The position numbers and the translations under genes were made by a program. The notes beneath the pieces were generated by a model that was not told the origin of the DNA, searched no databases, and saw nothing but the letters and a program-made list of their open reading frames with translations. A DNA stretch of 64,000 nt from Chloroflexota bacterium (GTDB taxonomy: Bacteria; Chloroflexota; Anaerolineae; 4572-78; J111): NCBI GenBank assembly GCA_016860845.1, contig BOKF01000040.1, positions 12,076 to 76,075 on the forward strand, given 5' to 3'. Positions 48,831 to 55,421 of the stretch are shown one piece after another. Within the stretch, counting starts at the first letter, position 1; the number at the start of each line of letters is the position of its first letter.

Positions 48831-49149
48831 TCATCCACTCCTCGACGATCCGCCTTTGAACACGGTCCCACTTGACGCCAAGAGTTTCTTTGACATATCG
48901 GATCGTTGCCGAGGGGTCATCAAGGATGGCTTGCTGAATGGCCTTTTTGAGACAGCGGCTTTTGCCTTCGTAACCGGCCAGGGGGATGCCAAGTGAATGG
49001 TTGTGATTTTCGCGCACCAGGTCGCGCAAGCAGACGATTTGCTCATAGGTCCAGTGCTGGGGAGCCAGGCGCAGCGCCTCGTCAATGTACCAATCGTAAT
49101 CAAGGCGAAGATACTCTTCTCCGCGAATGAGGATGGTTTTAGCGTTCAT
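48820..49149 (-). CDS. hypothetical protein (109 aa), possible HTH
   Basis: Blocks APQHWTYEQIVCLRDLVREN and DDPSATIRYVKETLGVKWDRVQRRIVEEW; the latter could be a winged or HTH helix pair. ATGA overlap with the upstream 56-residue gene. Confidence 0.55.
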   Translation of the reverse strand: MNAKTILIRGEEYLRLDYDWYIDEALRLAPQHWTYEQIVCLRDLVRENHNHSLGIPLAGYEGKSRCLKKAIQQAILDDPSATIRYVKETLGVKWDRVQRRIVEEWMNER

Positions 49150-49316
49150 CGTTTTACCTCGTTCTTTTGGGGCATTTCAAAAAGGGACAATTGCTTTGGC
49201 GCGGATGGCTGCGCCTTGAAGGGGTCAAGCTGGACGCTTTGGGCCACCCCGCTGAAAAGGGGCAGGTCATTTCCACGTGGAAAAAGGGAGATTTGGACGG
49301 GTTTCTGTTTCTTCAT
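49146..49316 (-). CDS. small protein (56 aa), first gene after the regulated promoter
   Basis: MKKQKPVQISLFPRGNDLPLF..., with two QxSLF motifs (VQISLFP, KQLSLFE). QxSLF/QLxLF peptides bind the beta sliding clamp, so it could be a clamp-binding peptide protein; speculative. Start chosen 4 codons inside an open frame where the sigma70 promoter is closest. Confidence 0.55.
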   Translation of the reverse strand: MKKQKPVQISLFPRGNDLPLFSGVAQSVQLDPFKAQPSAPKQLSLFEMPQKNEVKR

Positions 49317-49364
49317 TTCTGGCCTCAAGTGTGGCGAGCGGCGGCGCTCGCTGGGTTTGAGTCC

Positions 49365-49393
49365 AGTATAGCAGAAGTTCTTGCACGTGTCAA
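49365..49393 (-). promoter_or_regulatory. sigma70 promoter with overlapping operator
   Basis: On the minus strand TTGACA, 17-base spacer, TATACT: near-perfect. An inverted repeat GTTCTTGCA/TGCAAGAAC (arms 49377-49385 and 49400-49408) straddles the -35, one arm lying in the spacer. It drives the operon from the 56-residue gene leftwards. The HTH protein encoded immediately upstream is the obvious candidate regulator. Confidence 0.75.
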
Positions 49394-49415
49394 TACCCTT
49401 GCAAGAACTCGTTTC

Positions 49416-49440
49416 AAAAAAAAGCGGCTTGGGGCCGCTT
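49416..49440 (-). terminator. intrinsic terminator of the HTH regulator gene
   Basis: Stem AAGCGGC/GCCGCTT, 5-base loop, followed on the minus strand by a run of T. It separates the regulator unit from the promoter that follows. Confidence 0.75.
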
Positions 49441-49885
49441 AATTTCGAGTTTTCTTTTTGCGCCGGTACTCGGCCACGTCGGGCCGTTTTAGCTCATACG
49501 GCAAGCCGTTCTCATCCAAAAGAGGGGCTTTACTGCCCTTCGTTCTGCGGTTCTTGTAGATGTCAGCGCAGTAAGCTATGTCGGCCTCGTTGACTTCCAT
49601 CGGGTAGCTCTCCCCGATGATTTGGATGTAGCGGTTACGATAAATCCAAGACTCTATTGTGGCTCTTGGAATGTCGTATTTCTCGGCGGCTTCAGTCAGG
49701 GTGATAGGCTGGCCAATGAGATGGCCAAAGCGTTCCTTGAGGATGTCGTCTTTGGTTTGCATGGTGGGTTCAAAGGTTGTGACCATAAACTCCCCAGTGT
49801 GTAGTTTAGTCAGTTCTATCTTATCACCTGGAGGCATGTTGGTCAATAGATTTTTTGTCAGGTCAAACGAGACTACTTTGGTCAC
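49439..49885 (-). CDS. HTH DNA-binding regulator (148 aa)
   Basis: Residues ~75-105 (ITLTEAAEKYDIPRATIESWIYR) form a clear helix-turn-helix of excisionase/MerR-like type. The N-terminal ~60 residues (VVSFDLTKNLLTNMPPGDKIELTKL) are beta-rich, the C-terminus is basic (RRKKKTRN). It is the best candidate to bind the dyads at 49377-49408 and perhaps 50274-50291; an excisionase function is possible. Confidence 0.75.
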   Translation of the reverse strand: MTKVVSFDLTKNLLTNMPPGDKIELTKLHTGEFMVTTFEPTMQTKDDILKERFGHLIGQPITLTEAAEKYDIPRATIESWIYRNRYIQIIGESYPMEVNEADIAYCADIYKNRRTKGSKAPLLDENGLPYELKRPDVAEYRRKKKTRN

Positions 49886-50259
49886 GTTTCCTCATCGTCT
49901 TTCCTGATGATGCGGTACATCGTAGAGCCTGGCTGCACGTAATGAGCCATCATCGCCTGGGCGCGGGCCGGGGTCAAGGTGGGTTCGGGCTTTGGCTCTT
50001 TGGGCGGCGTTTCTTCAACGTCTATTTTTCTCAGGTCAAAAGGTTCTGGTTGAGGCGGCGGCGGGGGTTCGGGTTGAGGTGTCGCGGCGGGTTTTGGCTC
50101 TGCTTTGGCCGGCTGTGGTTGTGCCGGCACAACGCCATGGATGGCTCCGCATTTTGCACAGTAAATCACGGCAAAAAAGCCAACGGTTTTGGCCTCTAAA
50201 TAGTTAATGCCTTGCGCGTTACAGAAAGGGCAGCGCATGGGGGTCGAAGTAGTAGTCAT
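49882..50259 (-). CDS. zinc-ribbon protein with Pro/Lys/Glu linker (125 aa)
   Basis: CPFCNAQGINYL...YCAKCGAIHG gives a four-Cys ribbon; a Pro-Glu-Gln-Lys-rich linker follows, and a short C-terminal helix (ARAQAMMAHYVQPG). First gene of the element's right end, 4-bp overlap with the HTH gene. Confidence 0.65.
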   Translation of the reverse strand: MTTTSTPMRCPFCNAQGINYLEAKTVGFFAVIYCAKCGAIHGVVPAQPQPAKAEPKPAATPQPEPPPPPQPEPFDLRKIDVEETPPKEPKPEPTLTPARAQAMMAHYVQPGSTMYRIIRKDDEET

Positions 50260-50273
50260 GGGAGTGATCCTTA

Positions 50274-50291
50274 TTCAATTGGCCAATTGAA
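50274..50291. promoter_or_regulatory. 18-bp perfect palindrome next to attR
   Basis: TTCAATTGGCCAATTGAA lies just inside attR, between it and the first gene. A likely operator or an integrase/excisionase accessory site. Confidence 0.6.
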
Positions 50292-50292
50292 C

Positions 50293-50321
50293 CAGGTGGG
50301 CAGTACAAGACTCGAACTTGT
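50293..50321. repeat. attR, 29-bp direct repeat within tRNA-Val
   Basis: Identical to attL. It covers the 3' end of the tRNA gene, which stays functional after integration. Confidence 0.85.
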
Positions 50322-50370
50322 GACCTCCTCGGTGTAAGCGAGGCGCTCTAACCAACTGAGCTAACCGCCC
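50297..50370 (-). tRNA. tRNA-Val (anticodon UAC)
   Basis: Cloverleaf on the minus strand: acceptor GGGCGGT/ACTGCCC with discriminator A, D-arm TAGCTCAGTTGGTTAGA, anticodon stem CCTCG/CGAGG around CTTACAC, and a T-arm with GTTCGAGTC. CCA is not fully encoded. Host gene that serves as the attachment site. Confidence 0.93.
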
Positions 50371-50424
50371 GGAACTGCTAAAATTATACCAAAAGAGCGC
50401 AAAATCAGCGAATCGATGGATGGG

Positions 50425-50530
50425 CGAATGGCGGATAGAAGATAGAGGATAGAAGAGGGAGGATTTTCATGGCAAAGGACGTTAAGCTTTCGATCCACTA
50501 TCTACTATCTTCCATCTACCATCTTCCTTC
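50425..50530. repeat. GATAGA / TCTATC short-unit repeats, inverted
   Basis: Left part has GGATAGAAGATAGAGGATAGAAG-type units, right part CTATCTACTATCTTCCATC-type units, so the two could pair. Non-coding; the remainder of 50,371-50,575 holds no gene. Confidence 0.5.
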
Positions 50531-50575
50531 TTCCCACTTTTGCCCCTCTCTCACCCTTACAGTAAAATCGGAGGC

Positions 50576-52333
50576 GTGAAACCTCAAACACTCATCGCCG
50601 GCCTAATCATTCTCCTATTAGCTGCTGGTGCGATCTTTTTTACCCGCGCCTGGTGGCACGAAACATTGTTCAACCTCACCGGCGAGGAGGCGACCCTGCC
50701 CCAAATATCCGGGGTCATTCAATACGGGCTGACTCGCCTCCAGCCGCCCCTGCAAACCGGCGCTGACGTGCCGGTGCAGTACGCCGATCTGAACCCTTAT
50801 GGCGTCAACACCTTCCTGCAAAACGAGGTCGAGCCGGAGAAGCGGGAAAAGGCCCTGCGCATGATTGCCGAGGCCGGTTTTAAATGGATCCGGCAGGAGT
50901 TTCCCTGGCAAGACATTGAAATTCATGGCAAGGGCGATTTTGAAGATCGCCGCCACGAGCCGTATCAATCGGCCTGGAACAAGTACGACCAGATAGTTGA
51001 CCTGGCCGAAAAGCACGATCTCAAGATTATGGCTCGCCTCAGCACCCCTCCAGCCTGGTCGCGGGCGCTGACCGACACGGTCGGCACCTTTGCCCCGCCG
51101 GACAACTATCGCGATTACGGCGATTTTGTCGAGGCAGTGGCAAGGCGCTACCAGGGGCGGATACCGGCCTACCAAATCTGGAATGAGCCAAACATCTACC
51201 CGGAGTGGGGCGTCTATCCCATTAATGCCGAGGAGTACACGGCGCTGCTCAAAGAAGGCTATACCCGCGTCAAAGCGGCTGACCCTGAGGCCATTGTAGT
51301 GATGGGGGCGCTGGCCGCAACGATTGAGCTGGACCGGGTCCGCCGCTACGATACCAGCGGCCAGCCGACCAGCCCCGGCGGCCTCAGCGACGTGCTTTTT
51401 TTGCAGCAGCTCTACGATGCCGGGGCCGCGCCCTATTTCGACGTGCTGGCGATGCAAGGTTACGGCCTGTGGAGCGGTCCAACTGACCGGCGCATGCAGC
51501 CGCGCGTGCTCAACTTCTCCCGTCCTCTTTATGTGCGTGATGTGATGGTCCGCAATGGCGACGCCCACAAAGCGATCTGGTTGAGCGAGTTGGGCTGGAA
51601 CGCCGTGCCGCCGGAGAGCGGCATTCCGCCCGTGTATGGTCAGGTGACGCCGGAGCAGCAGGGTCGCTACGCCGCCCTGGCTTATGAACGGATGGAGCAA
51701 GAATGGCCCTGGCTGGGCGTCGGTTTTTACTGGTTCTTCAAGCAGGCCGACGACCGGGAACGGGCCAGCAACCCCCAGTATTATTTCCGCATGGTCGAGC
51801 CGGATTTTACACCCATGCCGGTTTACCAGGCTATGCAAGCGCAAGCGCGCAAGCCCCCGGCGATGTATGCCGGCTGGCATCAGGCCAATCACTGGGCCGT
51901 TATCTACCGGGGCGATTGGCAGCCTGTCAAACAGCCGAAGGCCACGTTTGATGATGCGCTCCGTGCGGATCAAGTTGGAGCTACGGCCGTTTTTACCTTT
52001 GCAGGCAGCAGCGTGGACCTGGTGTTTGTCCCGAGCGAGGGACAGGTACGGGTTCAAATTGACCAGGCTGAACCCCTTGAGATTGACCTAAGGGCCAGCA
52101 GTCAAAAACCAACAGATCAGGGGTCAACCGTTAATTTGGCTCACACGCTGCCGCAAGGCTTGCATCAAGTCAGGCTTGAAGTCACCCAAGGGCCGGCGTT
52201 GCTCGACGGGTTCATCGTCGAGAACCGGCCCAGCCTGAGCTTCAATCGAGCCGGCAGCACGCTGATGGTGCTGGCGACGCTGGCCGGACTGGGGCTGCTC
52301 TGGTGGCAGCGCAGCCGGAAAGGAGAGGAATAA
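50576..52333 (+). CDS. membrane-anchored glycoside hydrolase (clan GH-A, GH39/GH5-like)
   Basis: About 585 residues. GTG 50576 gives a proper N-terminal anchor (TLIAGLIILLLAAGAIFF); the frame extends to a TTG at 50540 without reason. A TIM-barrel domain follows, with AYQIWNEPNIYPEWG (acid/base Glu) and KAIWLSELGWN (nucleophile Glu), the two-Glu arrangement of clan A. A C-terminal beta domain and a final membrane helix (LMVLATLAGLGLLWW) with a basic tail. Its substrate is unknown. First host gene after the element; a -10-like TAAAAT lies close to the start. Confidence 0.85.
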   Translation: MKPQTLIAGLIILLLAAGAIFFTRAWWHETLFNLTGEEATLPQISGVIQYGLTRLQPPLQTGADVPVQYADLNPYGVNTFLQNEVEPEKREKALRMIAEAGFKWIRQEFPWQDIEIHGKGDFEDRRHEPYQSAWNKYDQIVDLAEKHDLKIMARLSTPPAWSRALTDTVGTFAPPDNYRDYGDFVEAVARRYQGRIPAYQIWNEPNIYPEWGVYPINAEEYTALLKEGYTRVKAADPEAIVVMGALAATIELDRVRRYDTSGQPTSPGGLSDVLFLQQLYDAGAAPYFDVLAMQGYGLWSGPTDRRMQPRVLNFSRPLYVRDVMVRNGDAHKAIWLSELGWNAVPPESGIPPVYGQVTPEQQGRYAALAYERMEQEWPWLGVGFYWFFKQADDRERASNPQYYFRMVEPDFTPMPVYQAMQAQARKPPAMYAGWHQANHWAVIYRGDWQPVKQPKATFDDALRADQVGATAVFTFAGSSVDLVFVPSEGQVRVQIDQAEPLEIDLRASSQKPTDQGSTVNLAHTLPQGLHQVRLEVTQGPALLDGFIVENRPSLSFNRAGSTLMVLATLAGLGLLWWQRSRKGEE

Positions 52334-52602
52334 AATACTTATATAACGTTTACGAAACACTAACACAACGTAAATGTTCGGGCCTTGTTTGTATGATAAG
52401 ATGTTAATCAAGTACAAATTTGGGCATTTAACAACCATCAAGGCAGTATGATTCCTTTCTCCGACATCGGCCCGTTCATTTTGATAGATCAACTATTTCC
52501 TGATTTACCTCGGATCAGCCCTTGTCTCTTGGGGCGCCTCTTCAACTTTTCGGTATCTCCCTTTAAAACGAATCTAATAGACGAAAAACAGGTGGCAACT
52601 CT

Positions 52603-53439
52603 ATGCGCGCGATGAGGCCTGAAGAGATCGAAAAGATCGAATTATACCTGTTTCTGGAGACACTGTACCAACGGTATGGGTATGATTTCAGACACTATGC
52701 CCAGGCCTCGATCAGGCGCAGAGTGTACCACCTGGCAGCAAAAAACGGTTATGCCAGAATTAGCGAGATGTTTCCCCGATTACTGTATGACGAAGCCTTT
52801 GCTCAAGCGGCGATTTACGATTTTTCTATCACCGTAACCGAAATGTTCCGCGATCCTGAGTTTTACTGCTCCCTCAGGAAAAATGTCGTCCCTTACTTGA
52901 AAACTTACCCGTTTATTAAAATCTGGCATGCCGGCTGTGCCACCGGCGAAGAAGTCTATTCCCTGGCTATTGTCTTACGGGAAGAAGGTTTGTATGACCG
53001 GGCTACAATCTTCGCCACAGATTTTAATGAGGCAATTCTGGAAAAAGCCAAAGAGGGGATTTACGCCTTCAAAGACATCCGCCAGTATACCACTAATTAT
53101 CAAAAGGCAGGCGGAACCCGCTCATTTGCCGATTACTACCATGCCCAGTACGAATCGGCGATTATGGACCAGTCTTTAAAAAAGAATATTACTTTTGCCA
53201 GCCATAACCTGGTTACCGACGGCGTTTTTGGCGAAATGCATCTTATCTTTTGTCGCAACGTGCTCATCTATTTTGATAAAACGCTGCAAAATCGGGTACT
53301 CGGCCTTTTTTCCGACAGTCTCCCCTATAATGGCTATCTTTGCCTGGGCAGCAAAGAAACGCTGGATTTCTCAAATGTAGCCAACCGTTTTAAGGCTGTT
53401 GATGCGCCGGTCAAGATCTATCAGAAGCGGAGCGTATGA
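52603..53439 (+). CDS. cheR: CheR-type protein-glutamate methyltransferase
   Basis: 278 residues: N-terminal helical CheR domain (YGYDFRHYAQASIRRRV), SAM motif IWHAGCATGEEVYSLA, FATDFNEAILEKAK, HLIFCRNVLIYFD and LCLGSKETLDF. Methylates Glu residues of chemoreceptors or related sensors. The 269 bases upstream (52,334-52,602) have no gene. It overlaps nothing but is followed 7 bp later by cheB. Confidence 0.93.
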   Translation: MRAMRPEEIEKIELYLFLETLYQRYGYDFRHYAQASIRRRVYHLAAKNGYARISEMFPRLLYDEAFAQAAIYDFSITVTEMFRDPEFYCSLRKNVVPYLKTYPFIKIWHAGCATGEEVYSLAIVLREEGLYDRATIFATDFNEAILEKAKEGIYAFKDIRQYTTNYQKAGGTRSFADYYHAQYESAIMDQSLKKNITFASHNLVTDGVFGEMHLIFCRNVLIYFDKTLQNRVLGLFSDSLPYNGYLCLGSKETLDFSNVANRFKAVDAPVKIYQKRSV

Positions 53440-53446
53440 GAGGGTA

Positions 53447-54031
53447 ATGATGTTGACCAGGTATCGGCTTATTGTGATCGGGGGATCGGCTGGAGCCACG
53501 GCGGCGCTGAGCGAACTGTTACCCATTTTTCCGGCAGCTTATCCCTTACCGATCGTCGTCGTTCAGCATTTACACCCTTTACAGGACCGGTCTTTTATCG
53601 AGCGTTTTACCGGTCAGTGTGCCTTAACTGTCAAAGAGGCCGATGACAAGGAGGTCATCAAGGCGGGTCATATTTACTTTGCCCCGCCAAATTATCACTT
53701 ACTGGTTGAGGAGGACAAAAGCTTCTCGCTGTCCATTGATGAAAAAGTGAATTACACCCGCCCGTCCATTGATGTGTTGTTTGCCAGTGCAGCGGACGCT
53801 TACGGGCCGGGGCTGATTGGGGTGATTTTAACGGGGGCAAATCACGATGGGGCGCAAGGATTACGATTAATCAAAGGTCGAGGGGGGCTGACCATTGTTC
53901 AGGACCCCAGCACGGCTGAAAGCGCTTATATGCCCAGGGCTGCCCTGGAGGCGACGGCGGTGGACCATATCCTCTCGTTGCAGGATATTGGGCGATTGTT
54001 ATTAGAGACACCCCAGAAAGGAGTTGTGTGA
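53447..54031 (+). CDS. cheB: CheB-type methylesterase domain protein, no receiver
   Basis: About 194 residues, only the catalytic domain: Ser in VIGGSAGATAAL, His in VVQHLHPLQD, Asp in GVILTGANHDGAQG. Lacks the N-terminal receiver of classical CheB, as in many non-chemotaxis sensory clusters where CheB and CheR act with hybrid kinases. The ATG or the adjoining ATG may start it. Confidence 0.92.
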   Translation: MMLTRYRLIVIGGSAGATAALSELLPIFPAAYPLPIVVVQHLHPLQDRSFIERFTGQCALTVKEADDKEVIKAGHIYFAPPNYHLLVEEDKSFSLSIDEKVNYTRPSIDVLFASAADAYGPGLIGVILTGANHDGAQGLRLIKGRGGLTIVQDPSTAESAYMPRAALEATAVDHILSLQDIGRLLLETPQKGVV

Positions 54032-54109
54032 CGACCAGAACTTCTTTCTGAACTCCAATGAATTCCATAAACCTGTTTGTAAAATTCAAGTCACAAGGAG
54101 ATTTAAATC

Positions 54110-55225
54110 ATGACCAAAAAATTCATTTCTGTTTACGGTAAAGTTATTGCTCTGGTAGTTATAGCCGTGATGGCTATGGGGTGTTCAGCGTTCGCTTCTT
54201 CCGGGAACGGCGTAGAAAAGCCTTTGCCCGCGCCCCAAGAACAGATAAGCGAAGAAAGCGTCCAGGCTCCGGCACAAAAATTTAAGATTTTGCATATTAT
54301 GAGTTATCACTCACCCTGGGAATGGACCGACAACCAGCTCAATGGCTTCAAGGCGGCGTTGAAGGAATTAGACGTCGAATATAAAGTCATCCAGATGGAT
54401 ACCAAGGGCCACAGCGACGAGGAATCGAAACTGAAAGTGGCGCAGGAGGCCAAAGATTTGATCAATACCTGGCAGCCCGACCTGGTCTATACCAGCGACG
54501 ACGATGTTCAAAAGTACGTGGTTCAAGACTACCTCAACAAAGATATTCCCTTTGTCTTTAGCGGCGTCAATGCCGATCCCGCGCAGTATAACTTTGTCGG
54601 CGTCAAGAATGTGACAGGGGTCATCGAACACCAGCACTTTGTGGAATCAGTAGACTTGCTTAAGAAGATTGCGCCAGACGTAAAAAAGATCGCCGTTGTT
54701 ATTGATGACAGCCCCTTCTGGAACGGTGTAACCGAACAAATGAAAAAAGAGGAAAGCCAGCTTCCCAGTGATGTCAAGATTGTCAGTTGGGACATGCTGA
54801 AGACCTATGAAGAGTATCAGCAGAAGGTAAAAGAGTACCAAAGCACGGTAGATGCCATTGCTCTTCTAGGTATCTTTAATTTCAAGGATGAGCAAGGCAA
54901 AAATGTTCCGTACCAGGAAGTGCAGCAGTGGACAGCAGAGAACAGTAATTTGCCTGATTTTAGCTTCTGGGTAGACCGCGTTGCTTATGGAACCCTGAGT
55001 TCGGTCACCGTCTCGGCTTACGAACAGGGCTTAGCCGCCGGCGAGATGGCCAGGGGCATTCTGGTAGAAGGCAAAAGTCCCGCCGACTTTCCGATGAAAG
55101 CGACGGTTAAAGGAGAGCCTGTCATCAGCCTGGTCAGGGCCAAGAATTTAGGGCTGAACGTTGATAGCGAAATCCTTTTAACCGCCAGGGTCATTAACAC
55201 ATATGCCTGGGATGAACAAAAATAG
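54110..55225 (+). CDS. COG2984-type ABC substrate-binding lipoprotein
   Basis: 371 residues with a lipobox (VIAVMAMGC, Cys24) and the periplasmic-binding fold of the ABC_sub_bind family: ILHIMSYHSPWEWTDNQL, DLVYTSDDDVQKYVV, IPFVFSGVNADPAQ, VTGVIEH. No permease or ATPase gene is near, so it probably serves as a ligand sensor for the kinases downstream. AAGGAG site before the ATG. Confidence 0.85.
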   Translation: MTKKFISVYGKVIALVVIAVMAMGCSAFASSGNGVEKPLPAPQEQISEESVQAPAQKFKILHIMSYHSPWEWTDNQLNGFKAALKELDVEYKVIQMDTKGHSDEESKLKVAQEAKDLINTWQPDLVYTSDDDVQKYVVQDYLNKDIPFVFSGVNADPAQYNFVGVKNVTGVIEHQHFVESVDLLKKIAPDVKKIAVVIDDSPFWNGVTEQMKKEESQLPSDVKIVSWDMLKTYEEYQQKVKEYQSTVDAIALLGIFNFKDEQGKNVPYQEVQQWTAENSNLPDFSFWVDRVAYGTLSSVTVSAYEQGLAAGEMARGILVEGKSPADFPMKATVKGEPVISLVRAKNLGLNVDSEILLTARVINTYAWDEQK

Positions 55226-55252
55226 GTTATTTCTCATTTTGGCGTGGGTTCT

Positions 55253-55351
55253 GGGTGTCCAAACTGCTAAGAAACTTCCTGTTTCTTGCCGAGTGAAGAC
55301 CCTAAAGGTCTTTGAGACCTTTAGGGTCTGGATAGCTCAGTTTGGACACCC
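55253..55351. repeat. 99-bp nested inverted repeat
   Basis: Outer arms GGGTGTCCAAACTG / CAGTTTGGACACCC (14 bp, perfect) enclose AAGAAAC/GTTTCTT and a 15-bp perfect stem AGACCCTAAAGGTCT / AGACCTTTAGGGTCT with loop TTG. A cruciform-forming mobile-type repeat between the lipoprotein and kinase genes; in RNA it could attenuate. Confidence 0.75.
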
Positions 55352-55421
55352 GGCCCACACTCTGGGAGATACCCCGTAGTTACAGCCAGGGCCGTTGAAA
55401 ATTTTGCCTAAGAGGAACAGC

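Larger units (their letters stand above)
23080..50321. mobile_element. 27.2-kb integrative element in tRNA-Val
   Basis: Bounded by perfect 29-bp direct repeats (23080-23108 and 50293-50321). The right copy is the 3' end of an intact minus-strand tRNA-Val gene, the left copy stands beside a tyrosine integrase. This is the standard footprint of tRNA-directed integration. Nearly all genes are on the minus strand with start-stop overlaps. Content: replication and partition genes (right), a membrane/secretion module with an FtsK-type ATPase (left). No relaxase, VirB4, capsid or terminase is recognised, so it cannot be called a standard ICE or tailed prophage. Confidence 0.88.

Noticed and set aside
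23080..50321. Standard ICE with type IV secretion
   Set aside because: No VirB4-like ATPase or relaxase motif (HUH, MOB) was recognised in any of its genes, though distant ones among the unknowns cannot be excluded by eye.
50618..52057. 479-residue open frame opposite the glycoside hydrolase gene
   Set aside because: Arg/His/Gly-rich with no domain pattern; it mirrors the codon structure of a well-supported hydrolase gene.
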